Shown: in pieces, positions 33,496 to 41,888 of the stretch | Position numbering within the stretch: the stretch's first letter is position 1 | Layout: each line of letters opens with the position of its first letter | Assembly: GCF_000938255.1 (NCBI RefSeq) | Contig: NZ_JYMR01000045.1 | Coordinates: 1-64,000 of the forward strand | Direction: 5' to 3' | Length of the DNA: 64,000 nt | From: Bradyrhizobium sp. LTSP849 | GTDB taxonomy: Bacteria; Pseudomonadota; Alphaproteobacteria; Rhizobiales; Xanthobacteraceae | Position numbers and translations under genes: made by a program | Notes under the pieces: generated by a model | The model's input: the letters and a program-made list of their open reading frames with translations, nothing else | What the model was told of the DNA's origin: nothing | Databases searched by the model: none

Positions 33496-34791
33496 ATGGC
33501 CGCCCCCCTCAAAGCCGTCGACGGCAATGCCGATCTCCAGGCGCTGATGACCGATCTTGGCACCCGTGCCCGCGCTGCCGCGCGCGTGCTGGCGCTGGCG
33601 CCGCCGGAGCAGAAGAACCGGGCGCTGGAAGCCATGGAGCGGGCGATCCGCCAGAATGCGGCGGCGATCCTTGCCGCCAATGCCGAGGACGTCGCGGAGG
33701 CGCGCGCGTCCAGCAACATGACGGCGTCCTTCATCGACCGCCTTACCCTGACGCCGGCGCGTGTCGAGGCGATGGCCGAAGGCATCGGCATCGTGCGCGG
33801 TATCGCTGATCCCGTCGGTGTCGTCACCGAGAGCTGGCAGCGGCCGAACGGCATGACCATCGAGCGCGTACGCGTGCCGCTCGGCGTCGTCGGCGTGATT
33901 TTTGAGAGCCGACCCAATGTTGCAGCAGACGCCGGCGTGCTGTGTCTGAAGGCGGGCAATGCCGTGATCCTGCGCGGCGGCTCCGACAGTTTTCGTTCGT
34001 GTCGCGCCATCCATGAGTGCCTGGTGCAGGGCCTGCGTGAAGCCGGACTGCCCGAGGCCGCGATCACGCTGGTGCCAACGCGCGACCGCGCGGCGGTCGG
34101 CATGATGCTGTCCGGGTTGAACCGCGCGATCGACGTCATCGTGCCGCGCGGGGGAAAAAGCCTCGTCGCGCGCGTCGAGGCCGAAGCACGCGTGCCGGTG
34201 TTCGCCCATCTCGAAGGCGTCAACCACGTCTACATCGATACCAGCGCCGACCTCGCCATGGCCAAGTCGATCGTCCTCAACGCCAAGATGCGCCGCACCG
34301 GCGTCTGCGGCGCGGCCGAGACGCTGCTGGTCGATCGCGCCGCTGCGGCCTCGAGCCTGAAGCCGCTGGTCGAGATGCTGATCGAGGCCGGCTGCGAAGT
34401 GCGCGGCGACGACGCCGTGCAGAAGGCCGATGCGCGCGTAAAACCTGCGAGCGCTGACGATTGGGACACCGAATATCTCGACGCGATCATCGCGGCGAAA
34501 GTGGTCGACGGCGTCGACGGCGCGATCGCGCATATCCAGAACCACGGCTCGCAGCACACCGATGCGATCGTGAGTGAGGATCAGGCGGCTGCGACGAAAT
34601 TCCTGAGCGAGGTCGATTCCGCGATCGTGTTGCATAACGCCTCGACGCAGTTCGCCGATGGCGGCGAGTTCGGCTTCGGCGCCGAGATCGGCATCGCGAC
34701 TGGGCGATTTCATGCCCGCGGCCCGGTCGGCGCCGAGCAGTTGACCAGCTTCAAGTATCGCGTCCACGGCACAGGTCAGACGCGGCCGTAA
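33496..34791 (+). CDS. proA: Gamma-glutamyl phosphate reductase
   Basis: A 431-residue enzyme reducing gamma-glutamyl phosphate to the semialdehyde with NADPH. It is an aldehyde-dehydrogenase fold protein with the catalytic Cys in MRRTGVCGAAETLL. Other family blocks are VGVIFESRPNVAADAGVL, AVILRGGSDSFRS and AIVLHNASTQFADGGEFGFG. The ATG at 33496 gives MAAPLKAVDG; the TTG upstream at 33457 adds little. It acts with ProB directly upstream, probably as a kinase-reductase pair. Confidence 0.96.
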   Translation: MAAPLKAVDGNADLQALMTDLGTRARAAARVLALAPPEQKNRALEAMERAIRQNAAAILAANAEDVAEARASSNMTASFIDRLTLTPARVEAMAEGIGIVRGIADPVGVVTESWQRPNGMTIERVRVPLGVVGVIFESRPNVAADAGVLCLKAGNAVILRGGSDSFRSCRAIHECLVQGLREAGLPEAAITLVPTRDRAAVGMMLSGLNRAIDVIVPRGGKSLVARVEAEARVPVFAHLEGVNHVYIDTSADLAMAKSIVLNAKMRRTGVCGAAETLLVDRAAAASSLKPLVEMLIEAGCEVRGDDAVQKADARVKPASADDWDTEYLDAIIAAKVVDGVDGAIAHIQNHGSQHTDAIVSEDQAAATKFLSEVDSAIVLHNASTQFADGGEFGFGAEIGIATGRFHARGPVGAEQLTSFKYRVHGTGQTRP

Positions 34792-34814
34792 GTCATGTCG
34801 CGAGGCGCGGGGCA

Positions 34815-35459
34815 TTGAGTAACAATTTCGTCGCGCCACGTTTCTTTGCGCAGGCCATACCACCCTATACCGAGGGCATGCGTATCGGCCTGCTCGGCGG
34901 CTCGTTCAATCCGCCGCATCAGGCCCATCGCGCCATCAGCCAATTCGCGCTGAAACGCCTTCAGCTCGATCGCGTGTGGTGGCTGGTGACGCCGGGCAAT
35001 CCGCTGAAGGAGAACGGCACGCTGCATGAGCTCGGCGAGCGCATGCAGGCCGCGCGCGACGTCGCTAACGATTCCAGGATCGAGGTGAGCTGTCTCGAAT
35101 CCGTCATTCGTACGCGCTACACTATCGACACGATCAACATTTTGCGCCGCCGTCTCAGTGGCTTGCGCTTTGTCTGGATTATGGGCGCCGATAACCTCGC
35201 TCAATTCCATCGTTGGCAGCACTGGCGGCGCATCGCCGACCAGGTGCCGATTGCGGTCATCGATCGCCCGCCACAGAGTTTTCGCGCCCTCGCCTCGCCG
35301 GCTGCCCAGGCGCTTTCGCGCTATCGCATGCCCGAGAATAAGGCAGCATTGCTTGCGGACCAGCGGGCGCCCGCCTGGGTCTTCCTGACCGGATTGAAGC
35401 TGAATCTCTCCTCGACGGGCTTACGGAACCCGGACGGGAGCTGGAAAGGTACGAAGTGA
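34815..35459 (+). CDS. nadD: Nicotinate-nucleotide adenylyltransferase
   Basis: This 214-residue enzyme of NAD synthesis joins ATP and nicotinate mononucleotide. The nucleotidyltransferase motif is GLLGGSFNPPHQAHRAIS, with ISSTG-like LNLSSTGLRNP near the end and WIMGADNLAQFHRWQHW in the middle. The frame opens with TTG 34815; the ATG at 34878 directly before RIGLLGG is a possible alternative, which would give 193 residues. It starts 24 bases after proA and precedes rsfS and rlmH, the usual order. Confidence 0.94.
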   Translation: MSNNFVAPRFFAQAIPPYTEGMRIGLLGGSFNPPHQAHRAISQFALKRLQLDRVWWLVTPGNPLKENGTLHELGERMQAARDVANDSRIEVSCLESVIRTRYTIDTINILRRRLSGLRFVWIMGADNLAQFHRWQHWRRIADQVPIAVIDRPPQSFRALASPAAQALSRYRMPENKAALLADQRAPAWVFLTGLKLNLSSTGLRNPDGSWKGTK

Positions 35460-35602
35460 GACGGAGTGTGCGGAAGTCGTGTGGATTTTGGGGCTCTCTG
35501 GCATATTGAAACCCTTAACCCCACATGATGTAGTGTAACCAGTGAGGGCCGGATTCGGCCTTCGCGATACAGTGAAAGGAATGGTCCCTGGCCACGTCTG
35601 TA

Positions 35603-36040
35603 TTGTCCAAGTCAGCTTCACCCAAGTCTGTTTTACCCAAGGCAACGAAACCGGCGCGTAAAACATCGACCAAAGCTGCGGCCTTGAAGGCGCAACCCGA
35701 CGCCGACAAGACGCTGAGCCTGATCCTCTCCCGCCTCGAGGACATGAAGGCGGAAGAGACGGTCACCATCGACCTTCGCGGCAAATCGGCATACTCCGAC
35801 TACATGATCGTCACCACGGGCCGGGCCAACCGGCACGTTGGCGCGATCGCGGAGAACGTGACGAAGAGCCTCAAGGAAACCGGCATCAAGAACATCCATG
35901 TCGAGGGCATGCCCAATTGCGACTGGGTGCTGATCGATTCCGGCGATGTGATCGTGCACGTGTTCAGACCCGAGGTCCGCGAGTTCTACAGTCTGGAAAG
36001 ATTGTACACGCAGGGCCCAGGGGCGGCGAAGGCGATCTAG
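35603..36040 (+). CDS. rsfS: Ribosomal silencing factor RsfS
   Basis: A protein of 145 residues (Iojap/DUF143 family) that binds L14 and blocks subunit joining under starvation. The domain spans about 35-140: LEDMKAEETVTIDLRGKSAY, SDYMIVTTGRANRHV, CDWVLIDSGDVIVHVFRPEV. The first 30 residues are a Ser/Lys/Ala-rich extension. The start is uncertain: TTG 35603 has no clear ribosome binding site, whereas CTG 35588, five codons upstream, has AAGGA about 7 bases before it. Confidence 0.92.
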   Translation: MSKSASPKSVLPKATKPARKTSTKAAALKAQPDADKTLSLILSRLEDMKAEETVTIDLRGKSAYSDYMIVTTGRANRHVGAIAENVTKSLKETGIKNIHVEGMPNCDWVLIDSGDVIVHVFRPEVREFYSLERLYTQGPGAAKAI

Positions 36041-36050
36041 AGGCCTGACG

Positions 36051-36069
36051 AGCCGATTTCGAATCGGCT
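36051..36069 (+). terminator. Short hairpin after rsfS
   Basis: AGCCGATT-TCG-AATCGGCT lies ten bases after the rsfS stop, and a second stem, CGCGCGCAT-C-ATGCGCGCG, follows at 36091-36109. No T-run is present; these may modulate rather than end transcription into rlmH. Confidence 0.4.
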
Positions 36070-36137
36070 GACGCGCATGCTAGCGTCGTGCGCGCGCATC
36101 ATGCGCGCGGTCTTGGAAACGCGACCCTGAAAACATC

Positions 36138-36620
36138 ATGCGTGTTGCTGTCATTGCGGTGGGCCGGCTGAAGCAGGGCCCCGAACGGGAGCTTGCCGAC
36201 CGCTATTTCGAGCGGTTCGACGAAGCCGGCCGCAAGCTCGGATTCCGCGAGCTCTCCGTCCACGAAATTCCCGAAAGCCGTGCCCGCGATACCGCGACGC
36301 GGATGGCTGAGGAGGCCGCGGCGATCTCCGCGCATATTCCGGACAAGTCGATCCTGGTGGCGCTGGACGAACGCGGCCAGAATCTCGATTCCACCGTATT
36401 CGCACGGAATCTCGGACGCTGGCGCGACGAGGGCACCGGTCATACTATCTTCGTGATCGGAGGGGCGGACGGACTTTCGCCCGAATTGCGCCGTAAGGCC
36501 AAGCTCGCGATCGCGTTCGGCTCTGCGACCTGGCCGCATCAAATGGTCCGCGTCATGCTTCTGGAACAGCTTTATCGGGCCGCCACCATTCTGGCCGGCC
36601 ATCCCTATCACCGCGCGTGA
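36138..36620 (+). CDS. rlmH: 23S rRNA (pseudouridine1915-N3)-methyltransferase
   Basis: A 160-residue SPOUT methyltransferase acting on the assembled 70S ribosome at helix 69. The knot motifs are FVIGGADGLSPELRRKA and the C-terminal HQMVRVMLLEQLYRA with a final HPYHR, all family-typical. The usual start is MRVAVIAVGRLKQGPERELA. It follows rsfS by 97 bases and precedes the envC-ctpA pair, the conserved order. Confidence 0.96.
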   Translation: MRVAVIAVGRLKQGPERELADRYFERFDEAGRKLGFRELSVHEIPESRARDTATRMAEEAAAISAHIPDKSILVALDERGQNLDSTVFARNLGRWRDEGTGHTIFVIGGADGLSPELRRKAKLAIAFGSATWPHQMVRVMLLEQLYRAATILAGHPYHRA

Positions 36621-36653
36621 TGCGCGCCACAACGAGCACCTTTGCTTAAAGCG

Positions 36654-38018
36654 ATGCGAGCGCCGATCCTCAATTTGTTGCTGATTGCAAGCTGCGCTGG
36701 CGCAAGCCTCTTCGCTGAAGAAAGCCTCGCGCAAGCTCAGACGGCGACGCCGGCGCCACAGACCGCAGCCATTTCACCCGACGCCATCAAGCAGCGCGAG
36801 CAGGAGCTCGAAGCCGCGCGCGCGAGCAAGAAGAGCGCGGAGGAAGCGCAAGCCAAGCTGAAAAGCGAGATCACTGCGCTTGGCCAGGACCGCACCCAGT
36901 TCAATCAGCAATTGATCGACACCGCCGCCAATGTCCGCGCCGTCGAGACCAAGATCGACGAGGCCGAAGCGCGGCTGCGGACGTTGAACGGCCGCGAGCA
37001 GGAGACACGCGCCTCGCTTGATTCGCGCCGCGCCGACATCGTCGAGGTGCTGGCGGCCTTGCAGCGCGCCGGCCGGCGCACGCCGCCGGCGCTCTTGGTG
37101 CGGCCCGAAGACGCGCTGCAATCCCTGCGCACCGCGATGCTGCTCGGCGCCGTCGTGCCGGAATTGCGCGGCCGCGCTGAAAAGATCGCAGGCGAGCTTG
37201 GCGAGCTCGTTGTCTTGCGCAAGAGCATCGCCGCCGAGCGCGACCAGCTCGCCTCCGACCGCGACAGGGTCCGCAACGACCAGACCCGGCTCACCGCCCT
37301 GGTCGACGAACGGCAGCGCCAGCAGTCGGCGCGGGAAAAGGACCTCGACGCCGAGAATTCGCGCGCGATCACGCTGTCAAAGCAGGTCGGCGATCTCCAG
37401 GGGCTGATCGCCAAGATGGAGCAGGACCTGCAAAGCGCCGCCAAGGCCGCTGAGAAGGCGGCTGAGGCCGCAAAGCAGGCCGAGGCCAAGGAGGCCAAGG
37501 CAGCTGCAAACGCGGCCGCCAACGCCAAGCCCGGCCCGGCCACTTTCAAGGACCGTTCCCGGACCACCCCGGCGATTCTCTTCGCCTCGGCCAAGGGCCT
37601 GCTGCCCTTGCCGGTTAACGGTAACAAGATCAGGGACTTTGGCGGTTCCGACGGGGTCGGCGGGGTCCAGAAGGGCATTTCACTGGCGACCAGGCCCGGT
37701 TCGCAGGTCACAACGCCGTGTGACGGCTGGGTGGTCTATGCCGGACCGTTCCGCAGCTATGGACAACTCTTGATCCTCAATGCCGGGGGCGGGTATCATG
37801 TCCTGATCGCCGGGATGGAGCGCATTTCGGTAAACATCGGCCAGTTTGTGCTCACGGGGGAGCCGGTCGCGACCATGGGGTCGACTTCTCAAGTCGCCTC
37901 CATTCTTGCCACGAACGCGAGTCAACCTGTGCTCTATGTCGAGTTCCGCAAAGACGGCACTCCAATCGATCCAGGCCCATGGTGGGCCGCAAATGAAGGC
38001 GAGAAGGTTCGCGGATGA
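36654..38018 (+). CDS. envC: EnvC-like murein hydrolase activator (degenerate M23/LytM)
   Basis: A 454-residue periplasmic protein. The signal peptide MRAPILNLLLIASCAGASLF ends near AQA. Residues about 45-280 are a long coiled coil rich in Glu, Lys and Ala. The last 130 residues are a LytM domain that lacks the zinc ligands: QKGIS stands for HxGxD, and GYHVLIAGM ends in Gly where the family has His. It should therefore activate amidases as E. coli EnvC does, not cut murein itself. ATG 36654 is preferred to TTG 36642 because it begins the signal peptide. It overlaps ctpA by 4 bases. Confidence 0.92.
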   Translation: MRAPILNLLLIASCAGASLFAEESLAQAQTATPAPQTAAISPDAIKQREQELEAARASKKSAEEAQAKLKSEITALGQDRTQFNQQLIDTAANVRAVETKIDEAEARLRTLNGREQETRASLDSRRADIVEVLAALQRAGRRTPPALLVRPEDALQSLRTAMLLGAVVPELRGRAEKIAGELGELVVLRKSIAAERDQLASDRDRVRNDQTRLTALVDERQRQQSAREKDLDAENSRAITLSKQVGDLQGLIAKMEQDLQSAAKAAEKAAEAAKQAEAKEAKAAANAAANAKPGPATFKDRSRTTPAILFASAKGLLPLPVNGNKIRDFGGSDGVGGVQKGISLATRPGSQVTTPCDGWVVYAGPFRSYGQLLILNAGGGYHVLIAGMERISVNIGQFVLTGEPVATMGSTSQVASILATNASQPVLYVEFRKDGTPIDPGPWWAANEGEKVRG

Positions 38019-39373
38019 TGCGCAAGACTTCAGTTATCCTCCTCAGCGCTGCCACCGGTGCGGCGCTGACGCTGTTCGTGACCCAGCCGCGCGCGGTGTT
38101 CATGGGCTCCAGCGCGCGAGCCGCGACCGCGGACACCTATCGCCAGCTCAATCTGTTCGGCGACGTCTTCGAGCGCGTGCGTTCGGACTATGTCGAGAAG
38201 CCCGACGACACCAAGCTGATCGAGTCCGCCATCAGCGGCATGCTCTCCGGCCTCGATCCGCATTCGAGCTACATGGATGCCAAGAGCTTCCGCGACATGC
38301 AGGTGCAGACCCGCGGTGAGTTCGGCGGCCTCGGCATTGAGGTCACGATGGAAGACGGCCTGATCAAGGTGGTCTCGCCGATCGACGACACGCCTGCTTC
38401 GCGCGCCGGCGTCATGGCCAACGACATCATCACCAATCTCGACGAGGAGGCGGTGCAGGGCCTGACCCTGAACCAGGCGGTCGAGAAGATGCGCGGCCCC
38501 GTCAACACCAAGATCAAGCTCAAGATCATCCGCAAGGGCCAGGACAATCCGATCGACGTCACGCTGGTGCGCGACAACATCCGCGTCCGTTCGGTGCGTG
38601 CTCGCATCGAGGCCGACGACATCGCCTATATCCGCATCACCACCTTCAACGAGCAGACCACCGAAGGCCTGAAGAAGGAGGTCGCCAACCTCTCGAATCA
38701 GATCGGCGACAAGTTGAAGGGCTACGTCATCGACCTCCGCAACAATCCGGGCGGCCTGCTCGAGGAAGCGGTCACCGTGTCTGACTCGTTCCTGGAGAAG
38801 GGCGAGATCGTGTCGACCCGCGGCCGCAATGCCGAGGAGACCCAGCGCCGCACTGCGCATTCAGGCGACCTCACCAAGGGCAAGCCGGTGATCGTGCTGG
38901 TCAACGGCGGCTCTGCTTCGGCGTCTGAAATTGTCGCCGGCGCGCTCCAGGACCACAAGCGCGCGACCATCGTCGGCACGCGTTCGTTCGGCAAGGGCTC
39001 GGTGCAGACCATCATCCCGCTCGGTTCGGGCAATGGCGCGCTGCGTCTGACCACGGCGCGCTACTACACGCCGTCGGGCAAGTCGATCCAGGCCAAGGGC
39101 ATCGTGCCCGACATCGAAGTGCTCCAGGACGTGCCGGATGAACTGAAGTCCCGCACCGACACCAAGGGCGAGGCTTCGCTGCGCGGCCATCTCAAGAACG
39201 ATGGCGACGAGAAGACCGGCTCGCAGTCCTACGTCCCGCCGGACGCCAAGGACGACAAGGCGCTCAAGATGGCCGATGATCTGCTCCATGGCATCAAGAA
39301 CAGCGCCTCCGCGGCGCCCACGCCGGGCACCACCGACAAGGCGGCGGCCGACAAGCCGAAAGCTGCGAACTAA
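38015..39373 (+). CDS. ctpA: Carboxy-terminal processing protease, S41 family
   Basis: A 452-residue periplasmic serine protease. The N-terminal signal is SVILLSAATGAALTLF. A PDZ domain follows at about 80-170 (GEFGGLGIEVTMEDGLIKVV, SRAGVMANDIITNLDEEAV). The S41 core has the nucleophile Ser in NGGSASASEIVAGAL and the general-base Lys in RSFGKGSVQTI. The tail is Ala/Lys/Pro-rich. Coupling to envC suggests control of murein hydrolases or lipoprotein turnover. A perfect terminator follows 20 bases after the stop. Confidence 0.96.
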   Translation: MMRKTSVILLSAATGAALTLFVTQPRAVFMGSSARAATADTYRQLNLFGDVFERVRSDYVEKPDDTKLIESAISGMLSGLDPHSSYMDAKSFRDMQVQTRGEFGGLGIEVTMEDGLIKVVSPIDDTPASRAGVMANDIITNLDEEAVQGLTLNQAVEKMRGPVNTKIKLKIIRKGQDNPIDVTLVRDNIRVRSVRARIEADDIAYIRITTFNEQTTEGLKKEVANLSNQIGDKLKGYVIDLRNNPGGLLEEAVTVSDSFLEKGEIVSTRGRNAEETQRRTAHSGDLTKGKPVIVLVNGGSASASEIVAGALQDHKRATIVGTRSFGKGSVQTIIPLGSGNGALRLTTARYYTPSGKSIQAKGIVPDIEVLQDVPDELKSRTDTKGEASLRGHLKNDGDEKTGSQSYVPPDAKDDKALKMADDLLHGIKNSASAAPTPGTTDKAAADKPKAAN

Positions 39374-39393
39374 GCGCTTTATCCGATCTGTCG

Positions 39394-39424
39394 AAAAGGG
39401 CGGCTCCTGGAGCCGCCCTTTTTG
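39394..39424 (+). terminator. Intrinsic terminator of envC-ctpA
   Basis: AAAAGGGCGGCTC-CTG-GAGCCGCCCTTTT is a perfect 13-base stem with a 3-base loop, and the T-run continues (TTTTT). Confidence 0.9.
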
Positions 39425-39518
39425 CTTGGAACTTCCGCGTCGCGCCCCCGGCCTATCCCGGCCTGCCGCCGCTTGACCCCGGCGTGGTATCGTCGGCACC
39501 AGTGATTCGGGATCGCGC

Positions 39519-40742
39519 ATGACTGAAACGGCCGATGATCTGAGCGCCCCGCTCGGACAGGAGAAGCCGCGCCGGAAACGGCGGCTGCGGCTGCCGTTCA
39601 CGGCCATGCAGGCACTCGCCATCCTGCTCGGCCTGTTCCTGGTCGCCTTTGCCGGCTTTGCCATATTCAACAAGGATCCGCTCGGCGGCGAACCGATGAC
39701 GCGGATCGCGATCCGCGACTCGAAAGCCACCGACGAGAAGCCCGCCGCCGAGGCGGCCGCCGCCGGCCATGGGCAAGAGAGCAAGCACGAGACCAAGGAG
39801 GCGCCGAAGCCGGCCGCTTCAGGCGAGAACAAGACCGTCACCATGATCGACGGCTCCACCGGCGCACGCCGCGACGTGGTGATCGGCGGTGGCGACGCCG
39901 CTGACAAGGGCGAGGCAGCTTCCGCTGCGCCGGCCGTCATGGCCGGGATCGACCCCAAACTGCTGGAGAAATCGCGCTACGGCATGATCCCGGTGGTTGC
40001 CGGAGATCTGAAGCCGTTCAACGTCTACGCGGCCGATGCCGACCGCGCCAAGGCCGCCAAAATGCCGGTGGTCGCGATCGTGATCGGCGGCCTCGGCGTT
40101 GGCGCCGCCAAGACCACCGACGCAATCATGAAGCTGCCGGCGGCGGTGACGCTGGCCTTCACGCCTTATGGATCAGATCCTGGAAAACTTGCCGAGCGGG
40201 CCCGCGCCCAGCGCCACGAGATCTTCCTTCAGATTCCGATGGAGCCCTACGACTTCCCGGACAATGATCCGGGGCCGCAGACGCTGCTGACCTCGCTGAG
40301 CGTCGACCAGAACACCGACCGGCTGTACTGGCACCTGAGCCGGATGCAGGGCTATGCCGGCATCACCAATTTCATGGGCGCCCGCTTTGTGGCGACGGAC
40401 GCGGCGATGCAGCCGATCATCCGCGAGGCCTCCAAGCGCGGGCTCGGCTTCTTCGACGACGGTTCCTCGCCCCGCAGCATCGCGCCGCAGGCCGCGGGTA
40501 GCCTGGCGGTCCCGTTCGGGAAGGGCGACATCGCCATCGACGCGGTGCCGACCCCGGCTGAGATCGACCGTGCCCTGAACAAGCTGGAATCGACAGCGCG
40601 GGAACGCGGCGTCGCCATCGGCACCGCCTCCGCCCTCCCGGTCTCGATCGAGCGGCTCGGCGCCTGGACCAAGACATTGAGCGACCGGGGTATCCTTTTG
40701 GTGCCATTGACAACCGCGATGCTGAAATCAAAATCCAGCTAA
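39519..40742 (+). CDS. Divergent polysaccharide deacetylase family protein (YibQ/DUF610)
   Basis: A 407-residue protein with a cytoplasmic Arg-rich start (KPRRKRRLRLPF), one membrane anchor (MQALAILLGLFLVAFAGFAI) and a periplasmic domain. A low-complexity Ala/Lys/Glu linker spans about 70-140. The catalytic-like barrel follows (VVAIVIGGLGVGAAKTTDAI, TLAFTPYGSDPGKLAERARA, FLQIPMEPYDFPDNDPGPQT). The family resembles NodB deacetylases but acts on an unknown envelope glycan. Its place after ctpA and before rppH is conserved in related genomes. Confidence 0.88.
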   Translation: MTETADDLSAPLGQEKPRRKRRLRLPFTAMQALAILLGLFLVAFAGFAIFNKDPLGGEPMTRIAIRDSKATDEKPAAEAAAAGHGQESKHETKEAPKPAASGENKTVTMIDGSTGARRDVVIGGGDAADKGEAASAAPAVMAGIDPKLLEKSRYGMIPVVAGDLKPFNVYAADADRAKAAKMPVVAIVIGGLGVGAAKTTDAIMKLPAAVTLAFTPYGSDPGKLAERARAQRHEIFLQIPMEPYDFPDNDPGPQTLLTSLSVDQNTDRLYWHLSRMQGYAGITNFMGARFVATDAAMQPIIREASKRGLGFFDDGSSPRSIAPQAAGSLAVPFGKGDIAIDAVPTPAEIDRALNKLESTARERGVAIGTASALPVSIERLGAWTKTLSDRGILLVPLTTAMLKSKSS

Positions 40743-40808
40743 ATCAACGAATTGGTACGGCAGGGGTCCTCGACATGCCTGCCGGCAGTACGCGAGAGGT
40801 CTGGCGGA

Positions 40809-41312
40809 ATGGCGCGTTATGAGGATCTGCCCTACCGAACCTGCGTCGGAGTGATGCTGATCAACAATAAGGGCCTGGTGTTCATCGGCCGCCGCGCCGG
40901 CGGCATCGAGCATGTCGACGAAACCCATGTCTGGCAGATGCCGCAAGGCGGCGTCGATCCCGGCGAGAATACTTGGGACGCCGCCAGGCGCGAGCTCTAT
41001 GAGGAGACCAGCGTGCGCTCGGTCGAGCGGCTCGGCGAGGTCCCGGACTGGCTGATCTACGACATCCCGCGCACGGTCGCGGGACGCGCCTGGAAGGGAC
41101 GTTATCGCGGCCAGCGTCAGAAATGGTTCGCGGTCCGCTTCACCGGCAAGGACAGCGAGATCAACGTCGAAAACCCCGGTGGTGGCCACAAGGCCGAGTT
41201 CGTTAGCTGGCGCTGGGAGCCGATGAAGAACCTGACCGAGCTGATCATTCCCTTCAAGCGCCCGGTCTATGAGCGCGTGGTGAAGGAATTCTCCGCGCTG
41301 GCGGAAGAATAG
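40809..41312 (+). CDS. rppH: RNA pyrophosphohydrolase, Nudix family
   Basis: A 167-residue enzyme that removes pyrophosphate from 5' triphosphate mRNA ends and starts decay. The Nudix box runs from GGVDPGEN through RELYEETSV. WQMPQGG and KGRYRGQRQKWFAVRFTG mark RppH among Nudix proteins. ATG 40809 (MARYEDLPYRTCVGVML) is the standard start; the earlier GTG at 40752 is not needed. A second, diverged copy follows directly. Confidence 0.95.
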   Translation: MARYEDLPYRTCVGVMLINNKGLVFIGRRAGGIEHVDETHVWQMPQGGVDPGENTWDAARRELYEETSVRSVERLGEVPDWLIYDIPRTVAGRAWKGRYRGQRQKWFAVRFTGKDSEINVENPGGGHKAEFVSWRWEPMKNLTELIIPFKRPVYERVVKEFSALAEE

Positions 41313-41320
41313 TCCTTATT

Positions 41321-41362
41321 GTCGTCCCGGTTCGATGCGCAGCATCGAGCCGGAATGACGAC
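41321..41362. repeat. Short palindromic repeat between the two rppH-like genes
   Basis: GTCGTC ... TCGATGC-GCA-GCATCGA ... GACGAC forms an imperfect hairpin, a shortened member of the GTCGTCC family. Its right arm contains the candidate ATG (41355) of the downstream Nudix gene. Confidence 0.65.
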
Positions 41363-41876
41363 GAAAGATGCACGAGTGACTGATCAAAAACCCTACCGTC
41401 CCAATGTCGGGATCGCGCTGTTCAACGCCGATGGCCGCGTGCTGATCGGGCACCGCTTCAAGGGTGACGGCCCCGAGATCATCCTGCCGGGCCTCGACTG
41501 GCAGATGCCGCAAGGCGGCGTCGACGAGGGCGAGAACCTGCGCGATGCCGCGATACGCGAGCTCTGGGAAGAGACCAGCGTGAAGAGCGCAACCTATCTC
41601 GGCGAGACCGACTGGCTGACCTACGAGTTTCCGCCTTACGATGGGCCACAGACGCACCGGCTGGCGAAGTTTCGCGGCCAGCGCCAGAAATGGTTCGCGT
41701 TGCGCTTCACCGGCCGCGACGAGGAGATCGATCCGCTCACACCGCGCAACGATCAGCCTGCGGAGTTCGACGCGTGGCGCTGGGAGCGCCTCGACCGTGT
41801 CGCCGATCTCGTGGTGCCGTTCAGGCGCGAGGTGTATCGCGCCGTGGCGACGCAGTTTGCGGTGTTTGCTGCTTAG
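41355..41876 (+). CDS. Second RppH-like Nudix hydrolase
   Basis: A protein of 173 residues from ATG 41355, or 166 from GTG 41376 (VTDQKPYRPNVGIALF). The Nudix box runs from GGVDEGEN to ELWEETSV; LDWQMPQGG and KFRGQRQKWFALRFTG match RppH. It differs from the first copy in lacking the GRAWKGRYRG insert and having WLTYEFPPYDGPQT instead. The ATG lies inside a palindromic repeat and has no good ribosome binding site. It may have a different nucleotide or RNA substrate from its neighbour. Confidence 0.9.
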   Translation: MTTKDARVTDQKPYRPNVGIALFNADGRVLIGHRFKGDGPEIILPGLDWQMPQGGVDEGENLRDAAIRELWEETSVKSATYLGETDWLTYEFPPYDGPQTHRLAKFRGQRQKWFALRFTGRDEEIDPLTPRNDQPAEFDAWRWERLDRVADLVVPFRREVYRAVATQFAVFAA

Positions 41877-41888
41877 GCCGAAGCAAGT

